Source: Chloranthus sessilifolius
Lineage: Eukaryota > Streptophyta > Magnoliopsida > Chloranthales > Chloranthaceae
DNA: 64,000 nucleotides
NCBI GenBank assembly: GCA_021018995.1
Contig: CM037587.1
Coordinates: 69,521,604 to 69,585,603, forward strand
Reading direction: 5' to 3'
The stretch's first letter is position 1. Each line of letters starts with the position of its first letter. A model generated the notes under the pieces. That model was not told the DNA's origin. It ran no database searches and saw only the letters and a program-made list of their open reading frames with translations. Position numbers and translations under genes: made by a program. Positions 35,696-47,274 of this stretch are shown here, piece by piece.

Positions 35696-35713
35696 TCCCC
35701 GGCAGCGGCGCCA
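35696..35713 (-). promoter_or_regulatory. Primer binding site of C (tRNA-Asp type)
   Basis: On minus the sequence TGGCGCCGCTGCCGGGGA, 6 nt from the LTR end, matches the tRNA-Asp-type primer site used by Athila-lineage elements. No substitution is apparent, unlike D and G. Confidence 0.9.
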
Positions 35714-35719
35714 AAATCT

Positions 35720-37841
35720 TGTTGGGAAAATGGAGTGTGCTGATTTAGCGTGTAACAAAATAGAATCAGATTAAAACAAAGTATGGACTCAGCACAACTA
35801 CAATCTCCTAGACCTGCAAGATATAGGGCTATTGTAGCAAGTTTTATAAGTAGGTAAGGGAATGTCCACAGGGAAAATGTGAATAAACTATAATGGATCT
35901 CTAGATCTACAATAGATCTGGCACTCTATCCTACTTTAGGCTACTCTAAAACAAGAGAGAGGAGAGGTTTTTGGATTTTTTTGTCACTATAAACTATAGC
36001 TTTTAAATGCAGTTAATCTAGAGCTTAAGAGCACACAGAGGTAAGAGGAAATGGATTAAAAATCGAAAGGATGAAGATCAGCAGCTAAGGATTTGGTATT
36101 TTACTGAAAATGAATCGAATCGAAGGCAATGCTTAGATCAGATCTGCAACAATCCTTCATCTGGCTACAAGCTGCCCAGGTTTTACCACGACAGATGTAT
36201 GGTAAAAGAATCCAATCTCAACCAGAGAATGGAAGCAATCCTAAGGCTATGATCTGTCCACTTTAATGGTCACAGACCGTCCCAAAAATTGTCCCAATAA
36301 ATCAAAGCAATCCTAAGGCTATGATCTGTCCACTTTAATGGTCACAGACCATCCTAGAGATTGTCTTGAGCTAATGGTTTTAATTAGAATAGGTTAACCA
36401 ATGTAGACATTGTGAATGCCCGGTTACAAGCTTCTCATTTCTGACTGGCTCACAGGAGTATCCAAACTAAGGAAATCAAATACGAATAAATAAAATCTAA
36501 CTCAGAATTAACTCTAAAACTCATAATTCCATTGCAATGCTACTACTTACAATGATGTGCTCAAACCTATAATCTGTGTAGCATCCGATCCCTCACAAAG
36601 CCTCTAAAACTCTCAATTACAGATCATACCCTCACCCTAGCTACTGAAGAGATTTTTAGCCAACCATCATTGGCTAATGGCGAGGAAGAAGAAGGAAAAG
36701 AGAGGGAAAAATTGGAGGGAAAAATGAATTCGATCTCGGCTCTGCTCTCTCAATTTCTGGATGCCTTTCAATGTCATTGCTCCTCTATTTATACCTTTTT
36801 CCCATATCTGTTTCAACCAATTAGAATTTAGAAGAATAATAAAGTTATGCTGATGTGGCTGATCCCTCTTCTAGAAGCTTTCCTCCTATTGGTCCACAAC
36901 TGACAAGTACATATGAGGTAGTTAGAGTTCTCACTCGTGCTCAGTTGATTACCAAAGATACCCCAAGGGGTTGCTGTTGTGCTTTCGAGCGTGTGCGCGG
37001 AATTTGGAAGTTGTGACTGCTGAAGAAAGGTCATTGGAAGTTCCCAGGATGAATGTCAAGATATTTTAGAGAGCTTTTCAACGGGTTCTTTGTCAGTATG
37101 CTCAGTCTTTTGATAGGTTTGGGATAACCTCCCGCTGGGTTGAAGTGTACTCGCCGCTACGATTAGCCTCTCTCGACAGGTTTGAAGTAGCTCTCGATAC
37201 CCTCTGTTTAGTTCTTCCTCCATCATGTCAATGGGTTACAACCATCCTGTCACCTTGGTGAGGTGATCGATATGTTGGGGATCATCTCGACAGGTTCTAA
37301 AGGATCCTGTCGAAGGCTTCTCTTATTCTTCTTGATAGGTTTATCTGAACCTCGTGACTTCCACTGCACTTTCAGCTAAGGTGTCGACAGGATTCTTTCT
37401 TTCTGCAATCACAACCTATCGACAAGCAGCTGAAACCTTGTGATAGCTTACTAGATCCTCTCGGCAGCTTCTTCCTTGACTTTCCTCAGCTGACACCTAT
37501 TTTTGGTGCATTATCTTCCATCTGTTAGCACTCAGTAACCTCTTGGTGGGTTCAATCTATCTTCTCTACAACTGTGCTTGGTCTCAAGCATGACTTGTTG
37601 AGCCCATGACCTTCTCATGAATTTATACAACTCTGATTGCTTGACTGACAGGCTTTTGGGTTGTTGTGAAAACGTGATGAGGAACATATTGCTTCTTTGG
37701 CCTTTTTAAGTGGATATCTGCACTAAGGCTGGATTTTGTTACTCATCTACAAAACATCCTTAACACACATTATTAGTCAATTCAAGGGCCTAACAAAGGT
37801 CGGGTTAGGAGGTGAAAAATGATATTTTTCACTACTCAACA
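35720..37841 (-). repeat. 5' LTR of element C
   Basis: In sense orientation it runs from TGTTGAGTAGTG at 37841 to CCCAACA at 35720. It has the inverted repeat at 37812-37832, a motif array at about 37030-37440, a TATA box on minus at 36786-36793, and two hairpin motifs near 36250-36360. It is followed by the primer site. Confidence 0.97.
36786..37440 (-). promoter_or_regulatory. C 5' LTR promoter: TCGACAGG array plus TATA
   Basis: The array carries CTCGACAGGTT, CCTGTCGAAGG, GTCGACAGGATT, CTATCGACAAG and decayed forms, ahead of TATAAATA (36786-36793 on minus). It is the promoter copy that would drive the C genomic RNA. Confidence 0.6.
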
Positions 37842-37846
37842 GTGCC
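37842..37846. other. Target-site duplication GTGCC, right of C
   Basis: Perfect partner of 25433-25437. Confidence 0.9.
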
Positions 37847-38400
37847 TCGGCATGGCCTACTTGAGTTTACGACTTCACTAGTATGTCATCAACGTAGAGT
37901 TCTACACACTTGTGCATCATGTCATGAAATATAGGCACCATGACACATTGATATGTAGCACCTACATTTTTTAGGCCGACGTAGTAGTAAGTTCCACTTG
38001 GCATAGTGAATGAAGTCATCTCTTGGTCGGGTTTCGCTAATTTGATCTAATTATATCCTCAGAAGCCATCCATGAAAGATAGCATCTCATGTCCGATATT
38101 GTTGTCGACCAGAGTGTCAATGTGGGGAAGCGGGAAGCCATATTTTGGTCATGCCTAATTGGGATTTTGGATGTTGATGCATATCTATACTCTACCGTCT
38201 TTCTTAGAGATCGACACTATGTTTGCAAACCATTTTGGGTAGAGGACGACTCGAATGAATTTAACTTTATACAACTTCTCAACCTCCTCTTTGACTGTAG
38301 TGCGATTTGTGGTGCATTCTTCTTAGCTTCTTCTTGACAGCCTTATCATCGGGTTCCAGGACTAAACAATGTTCTACGAGGCTTGGGTCCAAACCAGACA
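37847..38400 (-). pseudogene. pol: E reverse transcriptase, N-terminal half
   Basis: On minus: FAWSYKDMSGLDPSLVEHCL (start of RT in Tat elements), FIRVVLYPKWFANIVSI, MLSFMDGF, MTSFTMPSGTYYY and the active site ELYVDDILVKS (37885-37896) with both Asp intact. Frameshifts and stops occur between 38100 and 38350. The chain is cut by C in GHAEA and resumes at 25432 with HQLVLEW. Confidence 0.85.
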
Positions 38401-40143
38401 TATCTTTGTAGGACCATGCGAAAGAACTGAGGTGCTCTTATAGGACTTGGATTATCTGTTGTCATTCTTTAGGGCTAAGTGTTGTACTAATTAGAAGCTT
38501 CTTAGGATTTTCTTTGATGCCATAGTTGATTTCTTCTGTAGGTTTTGCGGTAGTCTGAGTTTGATCATCGAAGTATTTGATGACCCGTTGGAAGTCTTGT
38601 GTCTCGTCGGTAATTGGTCCTTCTCCTTCATCATCAGTAAACTCTTAAACTGCAAAATCATCACACTGGGGGTTATTTTTGTGAGAGGTAACCCTTCATC
38701 AGTGCAATTAATGACTGCGACGTCCTTGGTAAGGTGAAAATCGAGGCTATTCATCCTCTGCTCAAAATCATAGAGTATCTCGACTGGTATGATTACCCAA
38801 TCATATTTGTGACGGGGTGTCCTATGTTTTTGTGAGAGGAATGTGGTAAGATTGTGTTGAGAGGAATGAAGGAGTGGCCCAGTGGTGTCGAAAGTAGTGA
38901 CACGACTTGGTCGGGGTCTATCAGTTACTTCTTCCTTGACTTTGTCAGCACAACCATTACTTATAGACTTAAGAGAAAAGTCTCTCATGTCCATTTATTG
39001 GTCGGTAAGCATGTCGGGGATGAAGGGTTCCCTCTCCTTTTCAAAATATTCTATTATTTGTGGGTTTTCAATTTTTAGATTTTTAGCAATTTTGTGGTTT
39101 TCTATTTTTTTATTTTAGATAATAAGTAAGAAACAAGGTCAACTTTCTAAGGAGGAGTCAACAAGAACTTTCCCCTTAGTTCAGGGAGAGTGACGGCTAA
39201 GGCCATCCATGCGAGCCTTTAGATTGTGTGGATCCTTTTCGGATTTGGCATTTTTTTTTGTGGCCTTATTTTGGTGTGATTCTCTAAATATGCGTCAAAG
39301 GTGGAGGTCCGGTAGATGACCCGACCTCTTCAATTATGTGAATTGGCACATCTTCCATCTCGCCTAGATCTAAAAGTCTCTGAGAGTCGTAGTCTTCTTA
39401 CTCTTCTTCTTCAAGTTCGGGTGGTCTCGGCTAGATGTTTCAAATAGTACGAAAGGTTCTTCCTTTCTTAGTTTAAGACACTTTAGCAAGGAAATCCATG
39501 CTCTGCGGAGAGGCTTGTCTGGATGTAAAACACATGGGCCTCCCCATGGGCATTCCTAGTCAGGCGAAGGGCTCCAAGTTGGTTCTATGATGGTCCATTC
39601 TGGTTCAGAGTCTTCGTCACCTTCTTCTCTGAATAGCTTTCGAAAGTTTGCCCACAGTTTTTCTTCTCTTCCCTGCTTCAGGATGTCTAACTAGTAATTT
39701 TTCCAATTATGCAGATTTTTGGGTGTTGGGTCCTTTTTCTTATTGAGGCTGAAGGGCTTGGCCCTAGAGTAGTTGATCCTTTCCAATAGTCTCCATTATC
39801 TCTACAAGGTGGTTCCCATTCTTCACTTGCTTGCGAGGATCTGGTAGTTAGGTCGTAGGGATTTAGTAGGGGGAATTGGTAGTTATTCAGAGACAATTTC
39901 TTTTCTAAGTCGATAAATTCCCATTGCAACTCTTTGCAGATGTATGCCTGGTATGGACCTTCCGATTTACATGCCTGATTTGACGTGGGAATTTCGTGTT
40001 GAAAATCTTTGGTAAGGGTTTCGATGATACCATAGTTTCGGCTTTCTTCTTCTTGGAACAGCTCTCAGAAATCTGCCCACAGTTATTCTTCTAACTCAAG
40101 CGCGGGGAGGTAAAACCAATAATCCTCATCGTCGCTTGGTGGT
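38401..40143 (-). pseudogene. pol: E protease-RT linker, decayed
   Basis: This is the long spacer between protease and RT of Tat pol. The clearest frame is 38994-38491 on minus, which includes LDFHLTKDVAVINCTDEGLP, similar in type to the acidic linker of these elements. The rest (39000-40140) has many stops. I see no independent gene here; the + strand ORFs are shadows. Confidence 0.5.
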
Positions 40144-41630
40144 TGACTAGCTTATAGTATGTATATATTTAAATTAAAATCAAGCCTTAACCTATTGCAA
40201 GCGCACAATAGAAATTATAGCACTAGTGATAGGATCCCACGAAGAAGTGAATTATCTTATAAATTTTTATTTTTATTTATACCTATTTTCTTATTTTAAA
40301 AACTTATATTTATCTTTAAGATTTAAACTACTGGAGAAATATGAATAAAAGAATGGTTAATCTAATTACATGAAAAAAAATCCAAGTCCTCCTTCAGATT
40401 GAGGTCGTCAATCTCAACCTTCAGTTATCGGATGTTTACAAATTTAAAATATCGTTACACTGTATTGTAGCCTTCCAGAATTCGGTTGTCAATCAAAAAC
40501 TAAAATTCTTCAGCACAGATTTAATATAATCAACAATCTCCTAAAATCTAGGCGCCAATCAAATTCGAGAAAATTAAAGATGGAAAAGTAAAACCGTTAC
40601 ACTAATCTGCAAACTTTAACCTGAGTCGTCAATTCAAATAAAAATTTGAAGATGTTTATAAAACATATAAAATCTAAACTAAAAATAAAATAAAATCTAA
40701 CCTAGAAAGCAAAAGTAGAACCATCCAAAGGGTTGATCTTTCAGCTTCCTCAGCCTTGGTTGTCAGGGAAAACCTCAAAGAACTATGGACGATGTTACTT
40801 TGTAAATCATAAACTACTTTGATTGGGAGAAAACACAGACCTTAGTTGTCAATTGATATTGTAAAATTCTTGGATGGTTTATTCCTACACTAGGCTCTCT
40901 TATTTATAAATCATAAGGAGTCAGTTTACAGAGTTCTAATTCTAATAAAAGAAACTACTAAAATAAAAGATTCCTAGTATAACTCTAATTCCTAATTTTA
41001 TTCTTCCTTGCTTTCAACGGTTGATGTGTTCCAGATTTCTTTCCTTGATAACAACAGCAAAGATCTTAGGAGTCTATCTTCATCAATCTTCTCAGATCTG
41101 TGACTTCCAATTTTGTTCATAGCGATGATAGTTTTCACTCACGTGATCAGCAGCAGCAGTAAAGGGAAAGCTTCTATTCATACAATCGTAAATCACGATT
41201 CTTCTTTTTCTTTAGAAACTCGTAAATCATAATTTTCTCTTTCTTCAGCTCCCATAACTTTCATACTGGAAAATTCTCTATAACGAACGATCGCTTTCTT
41301 CTGTATTGTGTTTTACTCTTTTGTCGCTTTCTGAAGAATCATCTTTTGAAGAATCGTAAATTATGATTTCTTATTTTTCTCTTCTTTGGCTTTAGTATTA
41401 GCGTCCAATCGTAAAATACGATTTCTCAGCTTTCAATAGGTGGCAAATCATCTTCTTACACTCAATTGTCTGTTTACTACTTTTTAAGTTCATTTTGATA
41501 AATACTAACACTTTGGCTCTCTTTTACTATTTTTCTTTAATATCTGCACATCAACATCTTATTAGTAGCAATCTAGGTCATAGCATTACTAAGTTAAGGG
41601 TTATAAAATTGCATATTATGTTACTAATCA
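40144..41630 (-). repeat. Probable solo LTR inserted in E
   Basis: Ends are TGACTAG and CTAATCA, nearly complementary, and the flanks GTGGT and GTTGT look like a target duplication with one change. In minus sense it has a palindromic array at 41180-41430, then a TATA box (TATAAATA, + 40901-40908) and a CCTATCACTAGTG word near the end. No gag-pol is inside. The sequence on each side is E linker. An unrelated insertion type cannot be excluded. Confidence 0.6.
40901..41430 (-). promoter_or_regulatory. Solo LTR promoter: AATCGTAAATCACGATT array plus TATA
   Basis: Four variants of the near-palindrome AATCGTAAATCACGATT lie at 41184-41426 (some decayed to CATAATT or TACGATT). TATAAATA on minus at 40901-40908 follows in the sense direction. 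Confidence 0.55.
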
Positions 41631-42970
41631 GTTGTTCCTACCATTCCTCCTCTAATGATCTCCAAAAATTAGTAATGGTGGTGATTCCAGAGATCGAGGG
41701 GTATTGATTGTTAACTCTTCTTCAATTTCTATGGTTGCGATGTGAAGTCTTCTTCATTACTTGAATCCTAGTTTTCTATGAGGAGTTCGGGTTCTTTGTA
41801 TTTCTGATTTTTTGTATCAAGAGTTTCTTCAGCTTTGAATAATGGGCCGACTCCCTCAAGTGGTTTGTCTATATTGTCATTCTGACCTTGATCTATCAGA
41901 TTGGAGAAGGCTTCTGCCATTTACTCGATTTTAGTTATTTGGGGTTTGGTGAGGGACTCTTATTTCTTTGGTGTTGGCTTCCTCAATAGTTCCGTAGAAG
42001 AAATGGTCATATAATGGCCACTTTGTCAATGTTGCCAAGGCATCGGCCTCTTTTCCATCCGGTTGGTAGCCTATGCCTGTGAGCTTGTAGACTTTCATTG
42101 GGACTATGGGTCCTATTGGCCCTTGTTTATTTCGGTCGAGTCTTGTGTGCGAGACATACCCCAATTGATACATGAGGTCCCATCCTTTCGTCGCGGTCGG
42201 GATTATGTCATAGTTGCGTGTGAGATAAAGATGGTTGACTTTTGCTATAGATGTGTTGTCAAGAGTTTTCGACTTTCTGATGCAACCGGTAGATAACACT
42301 GAATCGTGGGCTGTTGGGATACTTGCTACGTAATCAGTATCCATATTCTCAAAAGGAGCATCGACATAGACCCTAATGATGGCATCCTCATGGGGGAACT
42401 CAATGCATTGATGATAGGTCGATGCTACACCTTTCATGGATTCTAGCAATTTCCTACCTAGGATCAGATTATAGGTGTTGGACGAGTCTGACACATGAAA
42501 TGTGACATCTTTAGTTACTAGTCTGAAACACACTTGGAACTTGAAAGTTCCCTTGACGAATCACTAGGTTCCATCATATGCTATAAGGGATAATGAAGAA
42601 GGTCGCATGTCCTGTTCTGTGTACTCGAGGGTCTTTAGCGTTGTCAATGGACAAATTTTAAGTCCCACTCTAGTGTCGAAATCGTGAGGTACCGAGAATC
42701 CTCTTATTATAACTGTCAGATATATAGGAGTTAAACTCACACGTAATGATTCCTTTGGCATATCAACATTTGTAAATGGAAGAGTTGGGGGCTTAGCCAT
42801 AACCGACATGATTTCGTGTAGTTTGTCCAGAGTGGTGTCTTCATCTATGTGAATCTCAGGTAATGCCTTCATTAAGAGTCGATATTTCTCTAGAGACTTT
42901 TTTATTTGTTCAAATATTTTGATTTGGGCGAGGACATTCTCGAGATGTCGTAGAAGATCGTATTCCTAAC
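41631..42970 (-). pseudogene. pol: E gag end, protease and G-patch-like region
   Basis: From 42970 down: HLENVLAQIKIFEQIKKSLEK (end of gag), MKALPEIHI, the protease region VPHDFDTRVGLKICPLTTL (usual motif VDNGSALNVCPLATL, here strongly altered), SLIAYDGT, two stops, then VTFHVSDSSNTYNLILGRKLLESMKGVASTYHQ, the typical end of Tat protease. GWDLMYQLGYVSHTRLDRN and KLTGIGYQP form a G-patch-like segment, as known for this lineage. 41631-41930 is further linker without a clear domain. Confidence 0.75.
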
Positions 42971-42982
42971 CCGATTGATCTG

Positions 42983-44291
42983 TGTTGAAATATGACTATA
43001 TTTGGATCTTGCAAGAGCATAATTGAGCATAATTTAAGGCTGCATGAGAGCATTGGACGATGGAGCCAGCGGAAACACTGAAATCCATGAAGAGAATTGA
43101 TTGGTCCAGCCAAAGCTATGAGGATGAAGATGTCACATGCTATCATCAATCGATTGAATTTCATAAATCAATTGATTGATCTGATGACAATTGTTTCCCT
43201 CTTAAATTTAAATTTGAACTGACTCAAATGATTGAGATCTGTAAATCGATCGATTAAATTCAAATTTAATGAATCCGTCAAAATTCAAGTTTGAAATCAA
43301 TAAGGTGAATTTTGTAATTCAATTGATTGATCCTTATATGGAAATTTTCCTATCCACACCCTATATAAACAATACTATGTTAGGGTTTGGGTGTGCTTCC
43401 TAGGTGGAATTCCTTAGCTTTATTTTGAGCCTTTCTCCAATATTTTTTTGAGGGCTAGTATTAGATATTGATTATTAGTTTGTAAATAGGAGCCAAAGCT
43501 TTGTAAGGTTTTGATCTTTTCCTAAAGATCCAACTGTTGATAAATCAAAGAACGTGTTTTTGATGGCTTCAAACTCGTGTGTTGCATTCAGATTGAGGAT
43601 GAGTGGTTAAACCCCTCATTCAAGGAGGAAGCGACCCTAGATGAGTATGTGTTTTATTTTCAATCCCTTTATTTGTTGGCATAGTTATTGAATCATACGG
43701 CTGTTAGTGTGTGCTTATTGTGTGTCATCGAATCCTCATTTATAGCCATTGATCTTATGGAACGACAATAATGAAAGAGTTATTCCACCTAGATCGATCT
43801 TGTAGACCAATATAGGATGTCGTATGATTCATTATTACTGTTGTGATTCCGTATTTGTGATACATTATACCTTTTGCATAATTCATGTCGTGATTGAATG
43901 CGTCATAGTGTTAAGATAGTGTATGCCGAATCAATAATCACATTCTCATCGATTCGTTCTGCTTGTAGTAAAAGGATGGTAAATAATTTATCATTTGAAT
44001 GTGTGGATTGTTAGCAGAAAAATTATACATCGAGGGTTAGCAGACTCCTTGATCTTCATATCATCATTGTTTGTTTATCATGCATAAGCTTTGTTTAGAT
44101 TTCGTTAATTGTGCTTGAGTAGTTGTAAATTTTCATCATAAACATAAATCTCAGCTTTGGTACTTCCTTAGGTTATAGCATTCTTTGAAATTAACAGAAT
44201 TACGCACTCCCTGTGGGTACGACACTCGTATTATTGCCTTACTACAATCAAACTTGTGCACTTGCACGGATATACATCTTAAAATCGATGA
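42983..44291 (+). repeat. 5' LTR of element G
   Basis: The LTR starts TGTTGAAATATG and ends TCGATGA, probably a mutated ATCGATCA, seven bases before a tRNA-Asp-type primer site. A palindrome array (43145-43340) precedes TATATAAA at 43362-43369. It interrupts the gag of E at 42982. The 3' partner is outside the window. The start could be two bases further left. Confidence 0.8.
43140..43369 (+). promoter_or_regulatory. G LTR promoter: AATCGATTGATT array plus TATA
   Basis: Variants of the palindrome AATCGATTGATT or CAATTGATTGATC occur at least five times between 43145 and 43340, followed by TATATAAA. Confidence 0.6.
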
Positions 44292-44451
44292 AGTTTTTAG
44301 CACCGTTGCTGGGGAAGCGACATAATTTGGTTTATTTTTTGAGAATTTTATTTCATTATGCTCGGATTGTGGATTTTTGTTTACAACTTTGCTGGGCAAT
44401 CAATTGATTTTGAAGAATCAATCGAGTGACTGATAAACTAGGTTAGGTTAA
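44292..44451 (+). other. G leader, left part
   Basis: This noncoding leader holds the primer site and more AATCGATTGATT-type words (44398-44430). It is interrupted by D after GTTAA (44447-44451) and resumes at 58046. Confidence 0.8.
44298..44315 (+). promoter_or_regulatory. Primer binding site of G (tRNA-Asp type)
   Basis: TAGCACCGTTGCTGGGGA differs from TGGCGCCGTTGCCGGGGA only by three transitions, compatible with decay of methylated cytosines. Confidence 0.8.
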
Positions 44452-44689
44452 TGTTAAGACCTGGAAAGTACCACTTTTCACCCCTTAACTTAACCTTTGA
44501 TTAGACCCTTAGCCATCTAATAAGTTCTTGTTAAGTGTTTTATGTAGGTAATAATCAGCAATGAAACAAGGCCAGGAATCCTGCTAAGGAGCCTGTTTTG
44601 GCACCAGAAGTCCCTCAGAAGGATGGACTCTAAATCCAGACCAGGAATGAGCCTCGTGCAGTCCAACTGAGCTTCCTAAGACTTTACAA

Positions 44690-45463
44690 CAACTACTCGC
44701 GCAGCTCTCATGAAGCTCAAGAGTAGAACACATCGCGCAGTCTCACGCAGTTCAAAGCAGACCTCTCTTAACCTCGCACAGTTGCTCAGAATGGCTAAGG
44801 AGAGAGAGCTTCAGGAGACTCCTCACTTGCCGTGGCAAAGGGCTGCATGGATGCAATTATCAGAAGAGAACTCCTCACGCAGTTCTCGCGCCATTAAAGA
44901 AGAAAGCATCCTCGCGAAGACGGATCCATCCTCGTGAAGATCAGTCAAGACATGAAACCTTGCACAGTTTAGAACTCATTAAAGCCTTGCGAGGAAACTC
45001 ACAAAGTCCATTGAAGAGAAGTGCTCGCGAAGTTCTCGCGCTATTCAAATCTATCCTCGCGAAGATCAACCCAGCGAACACACAGCTACCTCGCGACTGC
45101 TTGAACTCCAACCCCGCGAAATCTGAGGCTTTGATGTCTACTCAACCTCGCGACTGCCTGAAGAGCAAACCAAGGCAACCTCCCGATGGTTGAAGCTTCA
45201 ATGTCAAACCATCCTCGCGAAGAGCAAGAGCTACCACGCGACAAGTCTGGGAAACAATGGCTACCTAGCGAAGCTCTAAACTTCAACTTCCGTCCCTTCA
45301 GTAGAGGACCTTCTGGGAATTCTAGCGATTAGGGCACGTACTCCCATGCTCAAATCTCTATGCACGTGCCCCAAGGCATCCAAGGATCACTATTCGGCCA
45401 CATGGCATCATTAAAATTAAGGTTTCCTAACCCTAATGCGCCGCCACACCACTGCTATATAAA
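44690..45463 (+). promoter_or_regulatory. D LTR promoter: CTCGCG array plus TATA
   Basis: At least nine exact CTCGCG sites occur between 44690 and 45230, mostly as CTCGCGAAG or CTCGCGCAG, with many one-base decays such as CTCGTG, CACGCAG and CTCGCACAG. TATATAAA at 45456 follows. Confidence 0.65.
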
Positions 45464-45946
45464 CTCATACTTAGCTTAGGTTTGAAGATCCTGGAATAGC
45501 TGGGAACACATCTCATTTCTTGGAGACTTGATCTGAGATCATTTTTCTTTTCTTTTTATAGTTGTAAGTAGTTTTGTTTTTCTTTTTCTTTCTCTCCATA
45601 GCCCAGCACTTGCTGGCTATGTCTTTGTATGCTTTTTGAACTAGATCAACGGAAGTTTTGTAATAGGATTTGTGTTTGAATGTGAGATGCTCTGTGCAAG
45701 GCTGCTGCCTTGTGATCCGCCATTACTTTGGCTGTGATTCAAAGCAATGGGGGACTGATTCTAAGGGCCACTCAGATCCAAGTGACCTGTGTGTCTGGGC
45801 TATCATGGTCATATACAGCCTTAGCCCCACCATAAAACCCACTAGATCTGAAATCCCCATGGGAGCTTGAGCTGGTAGCCTTGTGATGGTGGCGGCAGCG
45901 ATATTCTTATTTTGTCTTGGGCTCCATAAGGAGGATAGCCTCTGGG

Positions 45947-45978
45947 ATAGTCTGTGACCATTCAAGTGGATAGGTTAT
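45947..45978 (+). other. LTR RNA-hairpin motif, first copy in D 5' LTR
   Basis: Arms ATAGTCTGT and ATAGGTTAT pair over nine positions, with three G-U wobbles, around GACCATTCAAGTGG. The matching copy in the 3' LTR is at 57068-57099. Confidence 0.45.
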
Positions 45979-46379
45979 AGCCTTAGGGTGATTCTAATCC
46001 ACCGATCCAAGATGGATCTTTCTTCTTTACACCTGAGCTTGTAGAAGCCTGATGGGAGATTGTACAGAGGCAGACTCCCCTATATTTGTAAAGATCCGCT
46101 ATCAGATGTTAGATCTGATCTGGTTATAGAGATTGTAGGCTTGTGACTGAACCATTGTAGCTTCGCTCAAGCAATGGACAACTAGATCGAAGGTTGTACT
46201 CAATCTCTTGTTGGTTCTATGTATCTGGGCTATCATGGCCCTATACAGCCTTAGCCCCACACATAGAGCTTTAGAGGTTGAGGTTCCCTATGGATTCTTG
46301 AGCTAGTAGCCTGGATGAAATTGTGCCTATAATGATTAACTTGTTTTGACCCATCCCTGGATTGTGGTTCCCCTATGGG

Positions 46380-46411
46380 ATAGTCTGTGACCATTTGAGT
46401 GGACAGGTTAT
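46380..46411 (+). other. LTR RNA-hairpin motif, second copy in D 5' LTR
   Basis: Arms ATAGTCTGT and ACAGGTTAT pair over nine positions with two wobbles around GACCATTTGAGTGG. The matching copy in the 3' LTR is at 57500-57531. Confidence 0.5.
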
Positions 46412-46917
46412 AACGTTATGGGATTGAATCATGGCAGAGACGGGGGTTGGATCCTTTCTCATCAGTGGTGATAACGTAGCCATTGGACATGATTTCTATA
46501 ACATCATATCTGAATCTGAGTTACAAAGCTCCTCTTATCTAAGCTCAATAACATACTTCTCACCCTTTTAAATTTATTCTCCACACTCCATCCATCCTCT
46601 CAACCCTTTCTGTAGTTTAGACATTAGGTTACCTTAGAATACCTAGAATAAGTGACCTTAAACTTCCCTCCTTTTTAGGACTGCCAGATCTGGAGGGACT
46701 ACTAGAGATGGCTCCCTTGGAGCTGTAGATCACCTTTCCCTGTGGGACAAACTCTTACTTATCAAAACATGCCACAATGGACCTTGTATCTTGCAGGTCT
46801 AGGATTTCTTAGTTGTGCTGATTCCATCCCCTGTTTTACTCTTTCTTTGATTTTTAAATTACTTTTACCACTAACCAATAAAGCAAGCACACACTTAGAA
46901 ATCCACCAACAAGTTTT

Positions 46918-46935
46918 TAGCGCTGCTGCCAGGGA
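46918..46935 (+). promoter_or_regulatory. Primer binding site of D (tRNA-Asp type)
   Basis: TAGCGCTGCTGCCAGGGA lies six bases after the LTR and differs from the perfect site in C by three transitions. Confidence 0.9.
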
Positions 46936-47274
46936 GAGATGATCTATTAGTAGATCCTTAGTTTTTGTATTCTTAGTATTCTTTGCAAATATGAATAATT
47001 GATACTGCTAATATAATTTTAAACCTTTCTTGCAGATCTAGAAAGCAGCAGTGAAGGACAGTTGGACGGCAATTGGAGCTTAGCTACCTCTGTTTGTAAA
47101 ATCTTTAACTTTTAAAACTCTGTCTATCTTTCTTGAAAATTCTCTAGCAGTATCTAGACAGTTGTAAATGTATTCTTTGAATAGCTATAAATAAGTTAGA
47201 TAAATTTGTTAATTGTAAAGTTATTCATTTGCAATGTGCCTGCAAGAAGCTCTCCTTGCTGCTGGTGTGCTTGT
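46936..47274 (+). other. D untranslated leader
   Basis: About 340 bp lie between the primer site and the first gag Met. No ORF is supported and no clear splice signal is conserved with C. Confidence 0.6.

Larger units (their letters stand above)
25438..37841 (-). mobile_element. Element C: complete Athila-type retrotransposon in E
   Basis: C is 12.4 kb long, with two LTRs of about 2.1 kb, a perfect tRNA-Asp-type primer site, gag-pol on minus, a small ORF3, a 1.65-kb noncoding region, a polypurine tract, and TSD GTGCC on both sides. It is inserted in the RT of E. The LTRs differ at about 10 positions in the first 130 bp compared by eye, more than in D. Pol is non-functional: RT motif FMND, protease DLE instead of DLG, and an integrase without its C-terminal module. 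Confidence 0.95.
13302..42982 (-). mobile_element. Element E: Tat-type Ty3/gypsy retrotransposon, interrupted
   Basis: On the minus strand, from right to left, the order is gag C-terminus and protease (42970-41931) with a G-patch-like segment, linker, RT (38400-37847 continuing at 25437), RNase H, a second archaeal-type RNase H, integrase (ending 22943), noncoding 3' region and an antisense PMD gene. A second RNase H between RNase H and integrase, together with extra antisense ORFs, marks the Tat lineage. C is inserted in RT and a probable solo LTR at 40144-41630; G truncates gag at 42983. The left limit rests on the tentative LTR start at 13301. The whole element is heavily decayed. Confidence 0.65.
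44452..46911 (+). repeat. 5' LTR of element D
   Basis: TGTTAAGACC to CCACCAACA. Contains the inverted repeat with one mutated base (44463-44480), the CTCGCG array, TATATAAA at 45456-45463, hairpin motifs at 45947-45978 and 46380-46411, repeated GAGCTTGTAG-like words, and CTTGCAGG before the U5 end. Confidence 0.97.

Noticed and set aside
44710..45193. ORFs in the D LTR array, also near 55912-56510
   Set aside because: The motif repeat keeps short frames open by chance; the two LTR copies do not keep the same frame.
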